Source: an uncultured Lachnospiraceae bacterium
GTDB taxonomy: Bacteria; Bacillota; Clostridia; Lachnospirales; Lachnospiraceae
NCBI GenBank assembly: GCA_958428365.1
Contig: CAUAFT010000001.1
Span: 124,001-188,000 of the forward strand
Length of the DNA stretch: 64,000 nt
Reading direction: 5' to 3'
Made by a program: the position numbers and the translations under genes. Shown here piece after piece: positions 51,478 to 60,559 of the stretch. The notes beneath the pieces were generated by a model, which was not told where the DNA came from, ran no database searches, and saw nothing but the letters and a program-made list of their open reading frames with translations. Position 1 is the first letter of the stretch; each line of letters starts with the position of its first letter.

Positions 51478-53163
51478 TCAACCTTTCTGGTCGGCAAGGT
51501 CTTCCTCCGTAAACACCTCGCTGATGGCTGCTCCCGGAGCCACCATCGGCCACACCTTGTCGTCGCAGTCGATCACAGCATCGATGACCACCGGAGTGTT
51601 CATGGTAAGCGCCTGTTTCATTGCCGCCTCGAACTCTTCCCGGTTCGCAGCACGGATTCCCGTGGCGCCCATGGCCTCCGCCAGCTTCACGAAGTCCACA
51701 CTGTCATTTAAGACTGTCGCGGAATATCTCTTTTCATAAAAGAGATCCTGCCACTGCCGAACCATTCCCAGCACATGGTTGTTCACCACCACCTGAATCA
51801 GTGGAAGCTGTTCTCTCACCGCCGTTGCGATCTCATTCATGTTCATACGGAAGCATCCGTCCCCCGCAATATTAATGACCGTCTTATCCGGGTTGGCGAT
51901 CTGTGCCCCAATGGCTGCCCCCAGTCCATAACCCATGGTACCAAGGCCTCCGGAAGTGATAAGGGTTCTCGGCTTTGAATACTTATAGAACTGGGCAGCC
52001 CACATCTGATGCTGTCCCACTTCCGTGACCATGATGGCATCTCCTTTGGTCAGTTCATAGATCTTCTCGATCATATAAGGACCGCTTAAGCCCTGGGGAT
52101 GGTATTTCAGCGGATACATCTCCTTATATCCGGCGATATGGCTCATCCACTCTTCATGGTGCATCGGCTCCAGCCTCTCATTCAATTTCGCAAGGATCTC
52201 TTTCACATCTCCCATGACACAGGCATTCACCACAATATTCTTGTTGATCTCTGCCGGATCCACATCCAACTGCAAGATCTTCGCATGACGCGCGAACTTC
52301 TTCGCATTTCCAATGACACGGTCAGAAAAACGGACCCCGATGGCAATCAACAGATCACATTCGCTGACTCCCAGATTGGAGGTCTTGGTTCCATGCATCC
52401 CCAGCATCCCTGTGTAGCGCTCGCTGGTTCCGTCATAGGCCCCCTTGCCCATCAGGGTGTCGGTAACCGGCGCGTCCACCAGCTCCACGAACTGCTTTAA
52501 CTCCTGGCTCGCCCCGGAGATGACTGCTCCTCCGCCCACAAAAATATATGGCTTTTTCGCATGCTTTATGAGATGAACCGCCGTCTCGATATCTTCCTCC
52601 GTGAGCTTGTCGCAGATTCTTCCTACCGGAGGGATCTCTGCTTTCTTATAATCGGTTTTCTGGGCAGTGACATCTTTCGGGATGTCCACTAACACCGGGC
52701 CCGGCCGCCCGGTCTGGGCGATCCGAAATGCCCGCCGGATGGTATCCGCTAACTTAGTAATATCTTTTACAATAAAGTTGTGCTTAGTGATGGGCGTTGT
52801 GATTCCCGCAATATCGATCTCCTGAAAACTGTCCTTTCCCAGAAGCGGTACAGTAACATTACAGGTGATCGCCACCATCGGCACGGAATCCATATATGCC
52901 GTCGCAATTCCTGTCACCAGATTCGTCGCTCCCGGTCCGCTGGTAGCAAAACAGACTCCAACTTTTCCAGTGCTTCTCGCATATCCGTCTGCCGCATGGG
53001 AGGCTCCCTGCTCGTGGGAGGTTAAGACATGACGGATCTCATCTCTATGCTTATAAAGCTCATCGTACACATTTAAGATCGCTCCGCCCGGATAACCGAA
53101 GATGGTATCCACCCCCTGCTCTTTCAAACACTCAATGACGATTTGCGCTCCTGTTAACTGCAT
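51478..53163 (-). CDS. ilvB: Acetolactate synthase, large (catalytic) subunit
   Basis: Thiamine-diphosphate enzyme forming acetolactate and acetohydroxybutyrate for valine, leucine and isoleucine. 561 residues. Markers: FGYPGGAILNVYDELYKH, the catalytic Glu in LTSHEQGASHAADGYARSTGK, SGPGATNLVTGIATAYMDSVP, and the ThDP motif INIAGDGCFRMNMNEIATAVREQLPLIQVVVNN. It starts four bases after the ilvD stop, so the order is leuB-ilvD-ilvB. No small regulatory subunit gene (ilvN/ilvH) follows; the next gene is serC, 88 bases on. Confidence 0.96.
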   Translation of the reverse strand: MQLTGAQIVIECLKEQGVDTIFGYPGGAILNVYDELYKHRDEIRHVLTSHEQGASHAADGYARSTGKVGVCFATSGPGATNLVTGIATAYMDSVPMVAITCNVTVPLLGKDSFQEIDIAGITTPITKHNFIVKDITKLADTIRRAFRIAQTGRPGPVLVDIPKDVTAQKTDYKKAEIPPVGRICDKLTEEDIETAVHLIKHAKKPYIFVGGGAVISGASQELKQFVELVDAPVTDTLMGKGAYDGTSERYTGMLGMHGTKTSNLGVSECDLLIAIGVRFSDRVIGNAKKFARHAKILQLDVDPAEINKNIVVNACVMGDVKEILAKLNERLEPMHHEEWMSHIAGYKEMYPLKYHPQGLSGPYMIEKIYELTKGDAIMVTEVGQHQMWAAQFYKYSKPRTLITSGGLGTMGYGLGAAIGAQIANPDKTVINIAGDGCFRMNMNEIATAVREQLPLIQVVVNNHVLGMVRQWQDLFYEKRYSATVLNDSVDFVKLAEAMGATGIRAANREEFEAAMKQALTMNTPVVIDAVIDCDDKVWPMVAPGAAISEVFTEEDLADQKG

Positions 53164-53167
53164 CTTA

Positions 53168-54844
53168 CTAATCCCTCGCTTTCGGATTCTCTAACACTGC
53201 TCCGCGGTTTCCTGAGGTCACCATGGAGGCATAACGTGCTAAATAACCGGATGTTACCTTTGGTTCTCTTGGCTGCCACTTTGCTCTTCTTGCAGCCAAC
53301 TCTTCTTCGGAAAGCTTCACATCCAGCTTCATATTCGGAATATCGATCTGGATCATATCTCCCTCTTCAATCAGAGCGATGGGTCCGCCCACTGCCGCCT
53401 CCGGTGACACATGTCCGATGGAAGCTCCACGGCTGGCTCCGGAAAAACGTCCGTCCGTAATCAGCGCCACGGTGGAACCAAGACCCATTCCTGCAATGGC
53501 GGAGGTTGGATTCAACATCTCTCTCATACCAGGACCGCCCTTTGGTCCCTCATAACGGATCACAACGACATCTCCTGCCACGATCTTGCCGCCCTTGATT
53601 GCCGCAATCGCATCCTCCTCACACTCAAAGACTCTCGCCGGTCCTTCGTGTACCATCATCTCCTCTGCCACGGCAGAACGTTTTACCACACTTCCGTCCG
53701 GCGCCAGATTTCCTTTTAAGACAGCCAGACCTCCGGTCTTGCTGTATGGATTATCCAGAGGACGGATGACCTCAGGATTCTTATTTTTTACGCCTTTAAT
53801 ATTCTCGCCTACGGTCTTGCCTGTTACCGTCATACAATCCAGATGAAGCAGATCCAGCTCTGCCAGCTCATTCATCACCGCATAGACGCCGCCCGCTTCG
53901 TTCAAATCCTCCATGTAAGTCGGACCTGCCGGAGCAAGGTGACAAAGGTTCGGGGTCTTTTCACTGATCTCATTTGCAAAAGCAATGTCGAAATCAAAGC
54001 CCACCTCATGGGCGATTGCCGGAAGGTGTAACATACTGTTGGTAGAACATCCAAGAGCCATATCTACGGTCAACGCATTTAAGATCGCTTCTTTTGTCAT
54101 AATATCTCTTGGGCGGATATCTTTTTTATACATCTCCATAACCGCCATACCTGCATGTTTTGCAAGGCGGATTCTCTCAGAATAAACTGCCGGAATCGTT
54201 CCATTTCCCTGTAATCCCATACCCAGAACCTCAGTTAAACAGTTCATGGAATTGGCGGTGTACATACCGGAACAGGAACCGCAGGTCGGACACACCTTTT
54301 CCTCATATTCGCAGACATCCTCCTCACTCATGGTGCCTGCCGCATAAGATCCCACTGCCTCAAACATAGAGGAGAGGCTTCTCTTCTGTCCTTTGACATG
54401 ACCTGCTAACATCGGACCTCCTGATACGAAGACTGTGGGCACATTGACTCTGGCTGCCGCCATTAAAAGTCCCGGCACGTTTTTATCACAGTTTGGCACC
54501 ATCACCAGAGCGTCGAACTGATGAGCCATTGCCAGACATTCTGTGGAATCACAGATTAAATCTCTGGTTACCAGGGAATATTTCATTCCGATATGTCCCA
54601 TGGCAATTCCGTCACAGACTGCAATCGCCGGAACTACAACCGGAACACCGCCGGCTTCCGCTACGCCCATCTTTACGGCGTTGACGATTTTATCCAGATT
54701 CATATGCCCTGGAACAATCTCATTATATGAACTTACAACACCAACTAAAGGCTTATCCATCTCTTCTTTTGTAAACCCAAGGGCATTGAACAAAGAACGG
54801 TGTGGAGCCTGCTGCATTCCTTTTTTTACGTTATCACTTTTCAT
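53168..54844 (-). CDS. ilvD: Dihydroxy-acid dehydratase
   Basis: Iron-sulfur enzyme of branched-chain amino acid synthesis that dehydrates dihydroxy-isovalerate and its homologue. 558 residues from the ATG at 54844, which follows AAGGAG; a frame extension of nine codons is unlikely. Cluster ligands are in VPNCDKNVPGLLMAAARVN and CPTCGSCSGMYTANSMNCL; other marks are LGCSTNSMLHLPAIAHEVG and GLGSTVALITDGRFSGASRG. Second gene of the leuB-ilvD-ilvB operon. Confidence 0.97.
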   Translation of the reverse strand: MKSDNVKKGMQQAPHRSLFNALGFTKEEMDKPLVGVVSSYNEIVPGHMNLDKIVNAVKMGVAEAGGVPVVVPAIAVCDGIAMGHIGMKYSLVTRDLICDSTECLAMAHQFDALVMVPNCDKNVPGLLMAAARVNVPTVFVSGGPMLAGHVKGQKRSLSSMFEAVGSYAAGTMSEEDVCEYEEKVCPTCGSCSGMYTANSMNCLTEVLGMGLQGNGTIPAVYSERIRLAKHAGMAVMEMYKKDIRPRDIMTKEAILNALTVDMALGCSTNSMLHLPAIAHEVGFDFDIAFANEISEKTPNLCHLAPAGPTYMEDLNEAGGVYAVMNELAELDLLHLDCMTVTGKTVGENIKGVKNKNPEVIRPLDNPYSKTGGLAVLKGNLAPDGSVVKRSAVAEEMMVHEGPARVFECEEDAIAAIKGGKIVAGDVVVIRYEGPKGGPGMREMLNPTSAIAGMGLGSTVALITDGRFSGASRGASIGHVSPEAAVGGPIALIEEGDMIQIDIPNMKLDVKLSEEELAARRAKWQPREPKVTSGYLARYASMVTSGNRGAVLENPKARD

Positions 54845-54896
54845 TGCTAATCTCCTTATCTTATTTTGCATCTATACTCTTGTTCTGTTGATATTT

Positions 54897-55997
54897 TTAG
54901 ATTCTCTCACAGATTAAGTCGCCCATCTCTACAGTTCCCACCTGGGTTACGGCATTTCGCTTCTCTTCTTCCTGTGGCATGATATCAATGGTGCGGTAAT
55001 TTTCCTTCAAGACTTTCTTAACGGCTTCTTCCACGGCATCCGCTTCCTTATCCAAATCAAAGGAATAACGCAGCATCATAGCTGCACTTAAGATCGTTGC
55101 AATCGGATTTGCAATCCCCTTGCCCGCAATGTCCGGTGCGGAACCGCCGCTTGGCTCATAGAGACCGAACTTCGTCTCGTTTAAGCTGGCGGAGGATAAC
55201 ATTCCGATGGAACCTGTCACCATGCTCGCCTCATCGGATAAAATATCGCCGAACATGTTCTCCGTTAAGATCACGTCGAACTGCGCCGGATCTTTCACCA
55301 GCTGCATGGCACAGTTATCCACCAGCATATGCTCATAAGTCACTTCCGGATAATCCTTTGCAACTTCTTCCACCACTTTTCTCCACAGTCTGGAGGAATC
55401 CAGCACATTCGCCTTATCCACGCTTGTGACCTTTTTCCTTCTCTTCATGGCGATATCAAATCCCCGGACTGCGATCCGGCGGATCTCATTTTCATTATAT
55501 GTAAGGGTATCCACCGCCGTCATGACTCCGTCCCGCTCTTCCGTGAGACGGTCTCCAAAATAAAGTCCTCCGGTCAGCTCCCTCATAATCATCATATCAA
55601 ATCCCTCTCCGATAATATCATCCCTGAGAGGGCAGGCTTCTTTTAATTCCTCGTACAAATAAGCCGGTCTTAAATTCGCAAATAAGTTCAGGGACTTGCG
55701 AAGTTTTAACAGTCCTGCTTCCGGTCTTAACTCCGGCGGCAATTTGTACCACGGTGAGGTGCTTGTATTTCCTCCAATAGAACCCATCAGTACGGCATCG
55801 CTTGCCTTTGCCGCTGCAATTGCCTCATCGGTCAACGGGACTCCTGTTGCATCAATGGAGCAGCCTCCCATTAGAATCTCTTCATATTCAAATTCGTGTC
55901 CGAATTTTTCTCCCACTTTATCTAAGACTTTTTTCGCTTCTTTTACAATTTCCGGTCCGATTCCATCTCCGGAAATGACTCCTACGTGAAACTTCAT
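54897..55997 (-). CDS. leuB: 3-isopropylmalate dehydrogenase
   Basis: Oxidative decarboxylase in leucine synthesis. 366 residues. Family blocks: VGVISGDGIGPEIVKEAKKVL, GSIGGNTSTSPWYKLPPELRPEAGLLKLRKSL, MIMRELTGGLYFGDR, the lysine and aspartate active-site segments in SVDKANVLDSSRLWRKV and LVDNCAMQLVKDPAQFDVILTENMFGDILSDEASM, and YEPSGGSAPDIAGKGIANPIATI. First gene of its operon, led by TTGAAA-17-TATGAT. leuA, leuC and leuD are outside the window. Confidence 0.97.
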   Translation of the reverse strand: MKFHVGVISGDGIGPEIVKEAKKVLDKVGEKFGHEFEYEEILMGGCSIDATGVPLTDEAIAAAKASDAVLMGSIGGNTSTSPWYKLPPELRPEAGLLKLRKSLNLFANLRPAYLYEELKEACPLRDDIIGEGFDMMIMRELTGGLYFGDRLTEERDGVMTAVDTLTYNENEIRRIAVRGFDIAMKRRKKVTSVDKANVLDSSRLWRKVVEEVAKDYPEVTYEHMLVDNCAMQLVKDPAQFDVILTENMFGDILSDEASMVTGSIGMLSSASLNETKFGLYEPSGGSAPDIAGKGIANPIATILSAAMMLRYSFDLDKEADAVEEAVKKVLKENYRTIDIMPQEEEKRNAVTQVGTVEMGDLICERI

Positions 55998-56036
55998 GAT
56001 TTACTTCCTTCCTATATTCTATTCCCCTTGATTGGA

Positions 56037-56057
56037 AAACGCTTTTCTACTGCGTTT
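56037..56057 (-). promoter_or_regulatory. Leader hairpin of leuB
   Basis: On the minus strand AAACGC pairs with GCGTTT (nine-base loop) 40 bases before the leuB ATG. Short stem; a role in attenuation is only possible. Confidence 0.3.
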
Positions 56058-56108
56058 AGGTAAAGTCGTGTCAGTGTACAGTTGCCGACGTTAAACCTAT
56101 TAGATACT

Positions 56109-56137
56109 ATCATAGTATATTTGATAAGAGATTTCAA
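56109..56137 (-). promoter_or_regulatory. Promoter of leuB-ilvD-ilvB
   Basis: Minus-strand TTGAAA (56132-56137), 17-base spacer, TATGAT (56109-56114), giving a leader of about 105 bases. No T-box specifier pattern was recognised in it. Confidence 0.7.
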
Positions 56138-56217
56138 CAAGAAATAGCATGATTCTTTTTCATACTGGTTATAAATTCAGATTATATTGACAAGATTTAT
56201 TATAAAACAGGGGAATA

Positions 56218-56254
56218 GAAAAAAGATATCTCTTGTTCAACAAAAGATATCTTT
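56218..56254 (-). terminator. Terminator of yajC
   Basis: AAAGATATCT and AGATATCTTT form a ten-base stem with a 13-base loop, followed on the minus strand by TTTC; 25 bases after the yajC stop. Confidence 0.85.
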
Positions 56255-56278
56255 ATATGCGACAGCTTGTCCCGCCTC

Positions 56279-56590
56279 TTATGATTCTACCGCATCCTCC
56301 GGCTTCTCCACTGCGGAGATTGCTCTTCTCTGGGCTGGAATACGACAGTTCTTGTTATTACCAAACTCAATGATCACTGTATCCTCTGAAATATCAATAA
56401 CGGTTCCATAAAAGCCGCTGGTGGTCAGCACCGTATCACCGATTGCCATTTCCGCTAACATTGCATCTTTTTTCTTCTGCTCCTTTTTCTGCGGACGTAT
56501 CATAAAAAAATACATAAATGCAAACAGAATGATAATCCATGAAAGCATTCCAATTGTTCCCATTTCTTTGCTCATTGCTAAAATAGACAT
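56279..56590 (-). CDS. yajC: Preprotein translocase subunit YajC
   Basis: Small membrane protein that joins SecDF in the Sec export complex. 103 residues: one hydrophobic helix (IGMLSWIIILFAFMYFFMIRP) followed by RPQKKEQKKKDAMLAEMAIGDTVLTTSGFYGTVIDISEDTVIIEFG, the standard YajC pattern. It lies downstream of tgt, the usual partner in many bacteria. A gap of about 135 bases from tgt leaves room for its own promoter. Confidence 0.96.
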   Translation of the reverse strand: MSILAMSKEMGTIGMLSWIIILFAFMYFFMIRPQKKEQKKKDAMLAEMAIGDTVLTTSGFYGTVIDISEDTVIIEFGNNKNCRIPAQRRAISAVEKPEDAVES

Positions 56591-56726
56591 GTTCTTTCCT
56601 CCTAAATATCTGAATCACTTGTTCTATTGTACCTAAAAATTTTCCATTCTTCAATACTTTTTCTCAGGATTTCTAAAATTAATCCCCATGACCCGGAAGC
56701 TGCCGCGAAGCGCTGTTTGCAGGAAC

Positions 56727-57878
56727 TCAACCTTCCTCCCCGCTTTCCGCTTTCATCTGACCCATGCCATAGAGCTTTTCTTCCTTATAAGACTGATAAG
56801 TGCCCGCCTCAATGGCATTCCGGATCTCTTCCATCATGGTATTGTAAAAATACAGGTTATGGAGTACGCAAAGCCGCATACCCAGCATTTCCTTCGCCTT
56901 TAACAGGTGGCGGATATATGCTCTGGAATAATGTCTGCATGCCGGACACTGGCAGCCCTCCTCGATAGGACGCATATCTTTCTCATACTTTTTATTAAAG
57001 AGATTGATCTTTCCCTGGTTGGTGTAGAGATGCCCATGCCGTCCGTTTCTGGTCGGATAGACGCAGTCAAAGAAGTCCACGCCGCGATCCACCGCCTCTA
57101 AGATGTTTGCCGGTGTTCCCACACCCATAAGATAAGTTGGCTTTTCCGTTGGCAGGTGAGGCACAACGGCTTCAATGATCCGGTACATCTCCTCATGGCT
57201 CTCCCCCACGGCAAGTCCTCCGATGGCATAACCGTCCAGTTCCAGTTCCGCGATCCGCTTTGCGTGATCCACGCGGATATCCTCAAAAACAGCTCCCTGG
57301 TTGATCCCGAATAACATCTGATCTTTATTGATGGTATCCTCCAGGGAATTGAGCCTTGCCATCTCTTTTTTACAGCGTTCTAACCATCTGGTAGTCCTCG
57401 CCACGGAATTTTCCACATAGGAACGCTCCGCCACACTGCTGGGGCACTCATCAAATGCCATGGCAATGGTGGAAGCAAGGTTGGACTGAATCCTCATACT
57501 CTCCTCCGGTCCCATGAAGATCTTCCTGCCGTCCACATGGGAATTAAAATAAACTCCCTCTTCTTTGATCTTTCTGAGAGTTGCCAGAGAAAACACCTGG
57601 AATCCACCGGAATCTGTCAGGATCGGCTTGTCCCACACCATGAACTTGTGCAGACCTCCCAGTTCTTTAATCAATTCATCTCCCGGACGCACATGGAGGT
57701 GATAGGTGTTGGACAACTCCACCTGGGTCTTGATCTGCTGCAGATCCTCAGTGGATACCGCTCCCTTAATGGCGGCGGCGGTTCCCACATTCATAAAGAC
57801 CGGAGTCTGTATCACCCCGTGTACTGTATGAAATTCTCCTCTTTTGGCATCTCCGTCTTTTTTGATCAATTTATACAT
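56727..57878 (-). CDS. tgt: tRNA-guanine (queuine) transglycosylase
   Basis: Exchanges guanine-34 for the queuosine precursor preQ1 in tRNAs with GUN anticodons. 383 residues. Blocks: FHTVHGVIQTPVFMNVGTAAAIKG, active Asp in LTDSGGFQVFSLA, AFDECPS, GVDFFDCVYPTRNGRHG with the nucleophile, and the zinc site CQCPACRHYSRAYIRHL plus LHNL. A TGTACA-17-TATAAT promoter lies 30-60 bases upstream. The tgt-yajC order is conserved widely. Confidence 0.97.
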   Translation of the reverse strand: MYKLIKKDGDAKRGEFHTVHGVIQTPVFMNVGTAAAIKGAVSTEDLQQIKTQVELSNTYHLHVRPGDELIKELGGLHKFMVWDKPILTDSGGFQVFSLATLRKIKEEGVYFNSHVDGRKIFMGPEESMRIQSNLASTIAMAFDECPSSVAERSYVENSVARTTRWLERCKKEMARLNSLEDTINKDQMLFGINQGAVFEDIRVDHAKRIAELELDGYAIGGLAVGESHEEMYRIIEAVVPHLPTEKPTYLMGVGTPANILEAVDRGVDFFDCVYPTRNGRHGHLYTNQGKINLFNKKYEKDMRPIEEGCQCPACRHYSRAYIRHLLKAKEMLGMRLCVLHNLYFYNTMMEEIRNAIEAGTYQSYKEEKLYGMGQMKAESGEEG

Positions 57879-57908
57879 AAAAATTACTCCTCATTTTTTC
57901 TGCCTACC

Positions 57909-57937
57909 ATTATAACCTCTGGCTTCTCAAATGTACA
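57909..57937 (-). promoter_or_regulatory. Promoter of tgt
   Basis: Minus-strand TGTACA (57932-57937) and TATAAT (57909-57914), 17 bases apart. The -35 box is weak. Confidence 0.5.
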
Positions 57938-58021
57938 CCTGATTTTGGCGATAATTTCCACAAAATTTTAACTCTCTGGCAAAAAAACACGCCTTCCTCT
58001 TCCGCTACTGCTTTGCTCTGC

Positions 58022-58050
58022 TTGCCTTTCCACCAGATTTCTAGTAAGAT
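58022..58050 (+). promoter_or_regulatory. Promoter of aroC
   Basis: TTGCCT (58022-58027), 17-base spacer, TAAGAT (58045-58050). It leaves a leader of about 115 bases before the aroC ATG. Confidence 0.5.
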
Positions 58051-58077
58051 AGACAAAGAATCGACACCCGTCTAAAA

Positions 58078-58148
58078 GCAACGAAGCTGTTGCCCCGCAA
58101 CATCCGCCAAAAGGATGCCGACGCATCTTTTAACTCATGGTTTGCGGG
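58078..58148 (+). promoter_or_regulatory. Structured aroC leader, possible attenuator
   Basis: Several overlapping stems: GCAAC/GTTGC (58078-58093); CATCC/GGATG (58101-58105 with 58113-58117); and GATGC/GCATC (58114-58118 with 58123-58127) followed by TTTT. The last two are mutually exclusive. An outer CCCGCAA/TTGCGGG pair (58094-58100, 58142-58148) encloses them. Confidence 0.4.
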
Positions 58149-58173
58149 AATCAAACAAAAAGGAGAACATATT

Positions 58174-59277
58174 ATGGCAGGTTCAACATATGGAAATATT
58201 TTTAAGATCACTACCTGGGGAGAATCCCACGGCAAAGGCATCGGCGTGGTCATCGACGGCTGCCCTGCGGGACTGCCTCTTACAAAGGAAGATATCCAGA
58301 TCTATTTAAATAGAAGAAAACCGGGACAGTCAAAATTCGCCACTCCCCGCAAGGAGGACGATGCGGTGGAAATCCTCTCCGGCACCTTCGAGGGACGCAC
58401 CACCGGAACTCCCATCTCCCTCATTGTCTACAATCAGAATCAGAAATCAAAGGACTACCGTGAGATCGCAACATACTACCGCCCTGGTCACGCAGACTAT
58501 ACTTTCGATGAAAAATACGGCTTCCGGGACTATCGGGGCGGGGGGCGTTCCTCCGGGCGGGAGACCATCGGACGTGTGGCTGCAGGCGCTGTCGCCGCTA
58601 AGATCCTGGAACAGCTGGGCATTACGCTGACTGCTTACACCAGATCCATCGGTCCAGTGGAGATCTCCAGCCTGGATCTTTCGGAAATTTCAAATAATTC
58701 CCTCTATATGCCGGACGCCAACGCCGCCGCAAAGGCTTCTGACTATCTGGAAGAATGCATGAAGAACCACGATTCCTCTGGTGGGATCATTGAGTGTATC
58801 ATTGATGGAATGCCGGCTGGAATCGGTGATCCGGTCTTTGAGAAGCTGGACGCGAATCTGGCAAAAGCGATGTTTTCCATCGGGGCGGTCAAGGGCTTTG
58901 AAATCGGGGACGGCTTTGCAGTCTCCACTGCAAAAGGCAGCCGGAACAACGATGCCTTTTATTATGACGAAAAAGGAAATGTCTGCAAAAAGAGCAACCA
59001 CGCAGGCGGTATCTTAGGCGGCATCAGCGACGGAAGCCCCCTCGTCTTTCGTGCGGCAATCAAACCGACCCCTTCTATCTTCTCCAAGCAGGAGACCATC
59101 AACCGAGACGGGGAAAACATTGAGATCGAGATCAAGGGAAGACATGATCCGATCATCGTCCCAAGAGCCGTGGTCGTGGTGGAATCTATGGCTGCGCTGA
59201 CTATCGTAGATTTACTCTTTTCCAATATGAGTGCAAAAATGGATGCTATCGTAGCTTTTTACAGCTCTGATAAATAA
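58174..59277 (+). CDS. aroC: Chorismate synthase
   Basis: FMN-dependent lyase that makes chorismate from EPSP in the shikimate pathway. 367 residues from the ATG at 58174, which has AGGAG eight bases upstream and gives the family start AGSTYGNIFKITTWGESHGKGIGVVIDGCPAGL. Other blocks: RRKPGQSKFATPRKEDD, RDYRGGGRSSGRETIGRVAAGAVA, HAGGILGGISDGSPLVFRAAIKPTPS and the C-terminal RHDPIIVPRAVVVVESMAAL. It is one of three plus-strand genes, alone between its own promoter and a terminator. Confidence 0.98.
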   Translation: MAGSTYGNIFKITTWGESHGKGIGVVIDGCPAGLPLTKEDIQIYLNRRKPGQSKFATPRKEDDAVEILSGTFEGRTTGTPISLIVYNQNQKSKDYREIATYYRPGHADYTFDEKYGFRDYRGGGRSSGRETIGRVAAGAVAAKILEQLGITLTAYTRSIGPVEISSLDLSEISNNSLYMPDANAAAKASDYLEECMKNHDSSGGIIECIIDGMPAGIGDPVFEKLDANLAKAMFSIGAVKGFEIGDGFAVSTAKGSRNNDAFYYDEKGNVCKKSNHAGGILGGISDGSPLVFRAAIKPTPSIFSKQETINRDGENIEIEIKGRHDPIIVPRAVVVVESMAALTIVDLLFSNMSAKMDAIVAFYSSDK

Positions 59278-59285
59278 AATTCAAA

Positions 59286-59333
59286 AAGCAGATTCTCCAT
59301 CGGATCATAACTTCCGGTGAGAATCTGCTTCTT
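59286..59333 (+). terminator. Terminator of aroC
   Basis: AAGCAGATTCTC (59286-59297) pairs perfectly with GAGAATCTGCTT (59319-59330), followed by CTTCTT. Nine bases after the aroC stop. Confidence 0.8.
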
Positions 59334-59400
59334 CTTATCTGTTTCTCTATATTTCTTATACCATTCTGCTGCTTTCAGCTCAGGATCTCATGTCCCATAA

Positions 59401-60552
59401 CTATAATAAAAATTCCGTCAGCAGCGTATTGCTCACATCAATTCCGGCTTCCGTAAAGAAGATTCTGCCCTCTCTCTTTTCCAGATATCCTCCGGCAGTC
59501 AGCTTCTCCAATGCCTGTCCATAAGCGCCCTCGATCTCCATGCCGAACTGTTCCTTGAAATCCGCCCTGGAAATACCGTCCGTCATCCGAAGACCCAGGA
59601 ACATAAATTCCTCCATCTGCGCTTTTTTACTTAAAACCTCTTCATCCTCTCTCTCAAAATTGCCCTTGCGGTACTCGAACATAATGTCCGTGTTGTGGAA
59701 CCTTGTGTTCTCAAACAGGGAGCTGGCGCCGATTCCCATACCGATATAATTCTCCCGTCTCCAATAGCCCACATTATGCTTACACTCAAATCCCGGTTTT
59801 GCATAATTGGAGATCTCATAGCGCTGATATCCCTGATCTGCCAAAAGCTCCTTTGTCAGCCGGTACATCCGCCGTTCCTCCTCCTCACTCGGAAGATATT
59901 TCGGCTTTCCTCCAGAAGCCCGGATATAATCGTCCTCCGCGTATTTCTCGTAAAACGGCGTGTCCTTCTCAATCATGAGACTGTATGCCGAGATATGCTC
60001 CGGTTTCAGACGCAGCACATTTTTCAATGTCATCTCATAGGACGCCACAGTCTGGATCGGCAGGGCTGACATAATGTCCACATTGATATTCTCAAATCCC
60101 GCTTTTCTGGCCGCGTCATAGCTCTCCAGGAAATCCTCAAAGGTATGGATTCTGCCCAGGGTCTTCAACTCCTGATTATTGGCGGTCTGCAGACCAAGAC
60201 TGATCCGGTTGATCCCACTGATTTTATAGAGCGCCAGCTTCTCCCGCTCCACCGTTCCCGGATTGCACTCTATCGTAATCTCCGCATCTTCTTTTACATG
60301 AAAATGCCTGTAAACCTCCTGCAAAATGGAATCGATCACCTGTGCCTTCAGGATAGAGGGCGTACCGCCGCCAAAATAGATGGTGGACACCTCATAATCC
60401 TCACAGTCATACGCCTGAAACTTGATCTCATTTAAAAGTGTTCTGATATATTCCTTTTTTTCAAACTCACTTGCCTCTCCTGATAAGAAGTCGCAATAAT
60501 CGCATTTTTTCATGCAAAAAGGAATATGTATATATAATTCTAAATTCTTCAT
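59401..60552 (-). CDS. hemW: Radical SAM protein HemW (oxygen-independent coproporphyrinogen III oxidase-like)
   Basis: 383 residues, HemW family of heme chaperones. The radical SAM cluster motif CMKKCDYC lies near residue 13, preceded by ELYIHIPFC. Other marks are STIYFGGGTPSIL, TIECNPGT, RISLGLQTANNQELKTLGR, and the C-terminal HemW domain with EFMFLGLRMTDGIS. HemW lacks the residues of true coproporphyrinogen oxidase HemN and is thought to deliver heme, yet no late heme genes are in the window. It starts seven bases after the EF-hand-like gene, so the two are likely co-transcribed. Confidence 0.93.
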   Translation of the reverse strand: MKNLELYIHIPFCMKKCDYCDFLSGEASEFEKKEYIRTLLNEIKFQAYDCEDYEVSTIYFGGGTPSILKAQVIDSILQEVYRHFHVKEDAEITIECNPGTVEREKLALYKISGINRISLGLQTANNQELKTLGRIHTFEDFLESYDAARKAGFENINVDIMSALPIQTVASYEMTLKNVLRLKPEHISAYSLMIEKDTPFYEKYAEDDYIRASGGKPKYLPSEEEERRMYRLTKELLADQGYQRYEISNYAKPGFECKHNVGYWRRENYIGMGIGASSLFENTRFHNTDIMFEYRKGNFEREDEEVLSKKAQMEEFMFLGLRMTDGISRADFKEQFGMEIEGAYGQALEKLTAGGYLEKREGRIFFTEAGIDVSNTLLTEFLL

Positions 60553-60559
60553 GAGTCTA

